A stretch of DNA of 14,867 bases from JAVWIF01 sp036639635 (GTDB lineage: Bacteria > Bacillota_I > Bacilli_A > Erysipelotrichales > Erysipelotrichaceae), in the NCBI GenBank assembly GCA_036639635.1, contig JAVWIF010000046.1, forward strand, positions 1-14,867. Reading direction: 5' to 3'. The translations under genes were made by a program, and so were the position numbers. Positions within the stretch are counted from its first letter, which is position 1, and each line of letters starts with the position of its first letter. Below the pieces are notes generated by a model. That model searched no databases. It was not told the DNA's origin and was given only the letters and a program-made list of their open reading frames with translations. Of the stretch, positions 14,756 to 14,867 are shown piece after piece.

Positions 14756-14867
14756 CGTTCTTCTTAAATATTTCACTATAAATAATTGTAATTGTAGTTA
14801 AGATTTATTTCTTATATCACAATCATTTAAAAAATTAGGTATATGACAGAATGCTATTTAAGCATAG

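Noticed and set aside
14843..14867. An ATG near the right edge on the plus strand that stays open to the end, as the possible start of a gene.
   Set aside because: Only eight codons are visible, the AGGT is too close to act as a Shine-Dalgarno, and a small inverted repeat (14851-14865) covers it.
1..14867. CRISPR arrays, insertion sequences, attachment sites and defence systems.
   Set aside because: No regularly spaced repeats, transposase-like proteins, tRNA-linked repeats or defence-type domains were found on either strand.

Overview
The window is low-GC Bacillota DNA, dominated by a chromosomal ribosome/RNA-polymerase locus read on the minus strand: rplK-rplA-rplJ-rplL-(YbxB-type methyltransferase)-rpoB-rpoC. 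This is the gene order known from Bacillus subtilis. AT-rich spacers, near-consensus TTGACA promoters, strong Shine-Dalgarno sequences, an enlarged RpoB, and Asn at the rifampicin-pocket position that is His in E. coli together suggest the Erysipelotrichia/Mollicutes side of the Bacillota. The class assignment is inference; no 16S gene is present.

Layout, left to right. 1-329: spacer with a strong terminator closing rpoC (281-319) and an outward-facing minus-strand promoter (41-69), probably for a gene left of the window; in this position rpsL and the str operon would be usual. 330-8385: rpoC and rpoB, 4 nt apart. 8469-8497: a dedicated rpoB promoter whose -35 overlaps the methyltransferase stop codon. 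8494-9093: methyltransferase. 9118-9141: hairpin between rplL and the methyltransferase. 9167-10078: rplL and rplJ. 10108-10282: promoter plus a classic L10 autoregulatory leader. 10284-11413: rplA and rplK. 11446-11544: rplK promoter and a probable L1-binding leader.

Beyond the ribosomal genes, the usual secE-nusG upstream genes are missing. Instead there is a divergent XRE-type regulator with a helical C-terminal region (11672-12742, plus strand). It converges on a minus-strand, three-TM membrane protein of unknown function (12765-14429); the two stop codons share a bidirectional terminator. The membrane-protein gene has a promoter preceded by a perfect 11-bp direct repeat, the layout expected for an OmpR-family regulator site.

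The right end (14533-14867) has no convincing gene, but the minus strand holds a series of nested helices, a possible pseudoknot and a terminal hairpin with a U-tract. I read this as a structured non-coding RNA of about 220 nt. It is the most interesting non-standard signal in the window.

Functionally, the main block makes the L11/L1 and L10/L12 stalk proteins and the two catalytic RNA polymerase subunits. It appears to be split by regulation into rplKA (L1 feedback), rplJL (L10 feedback) and rpoBC (own promoter). Several start codons were moved downstream of the longest ORF (rpoB, rplJ, rplL, rplK, membrane protein) on Shine-Dalgarno spacing.
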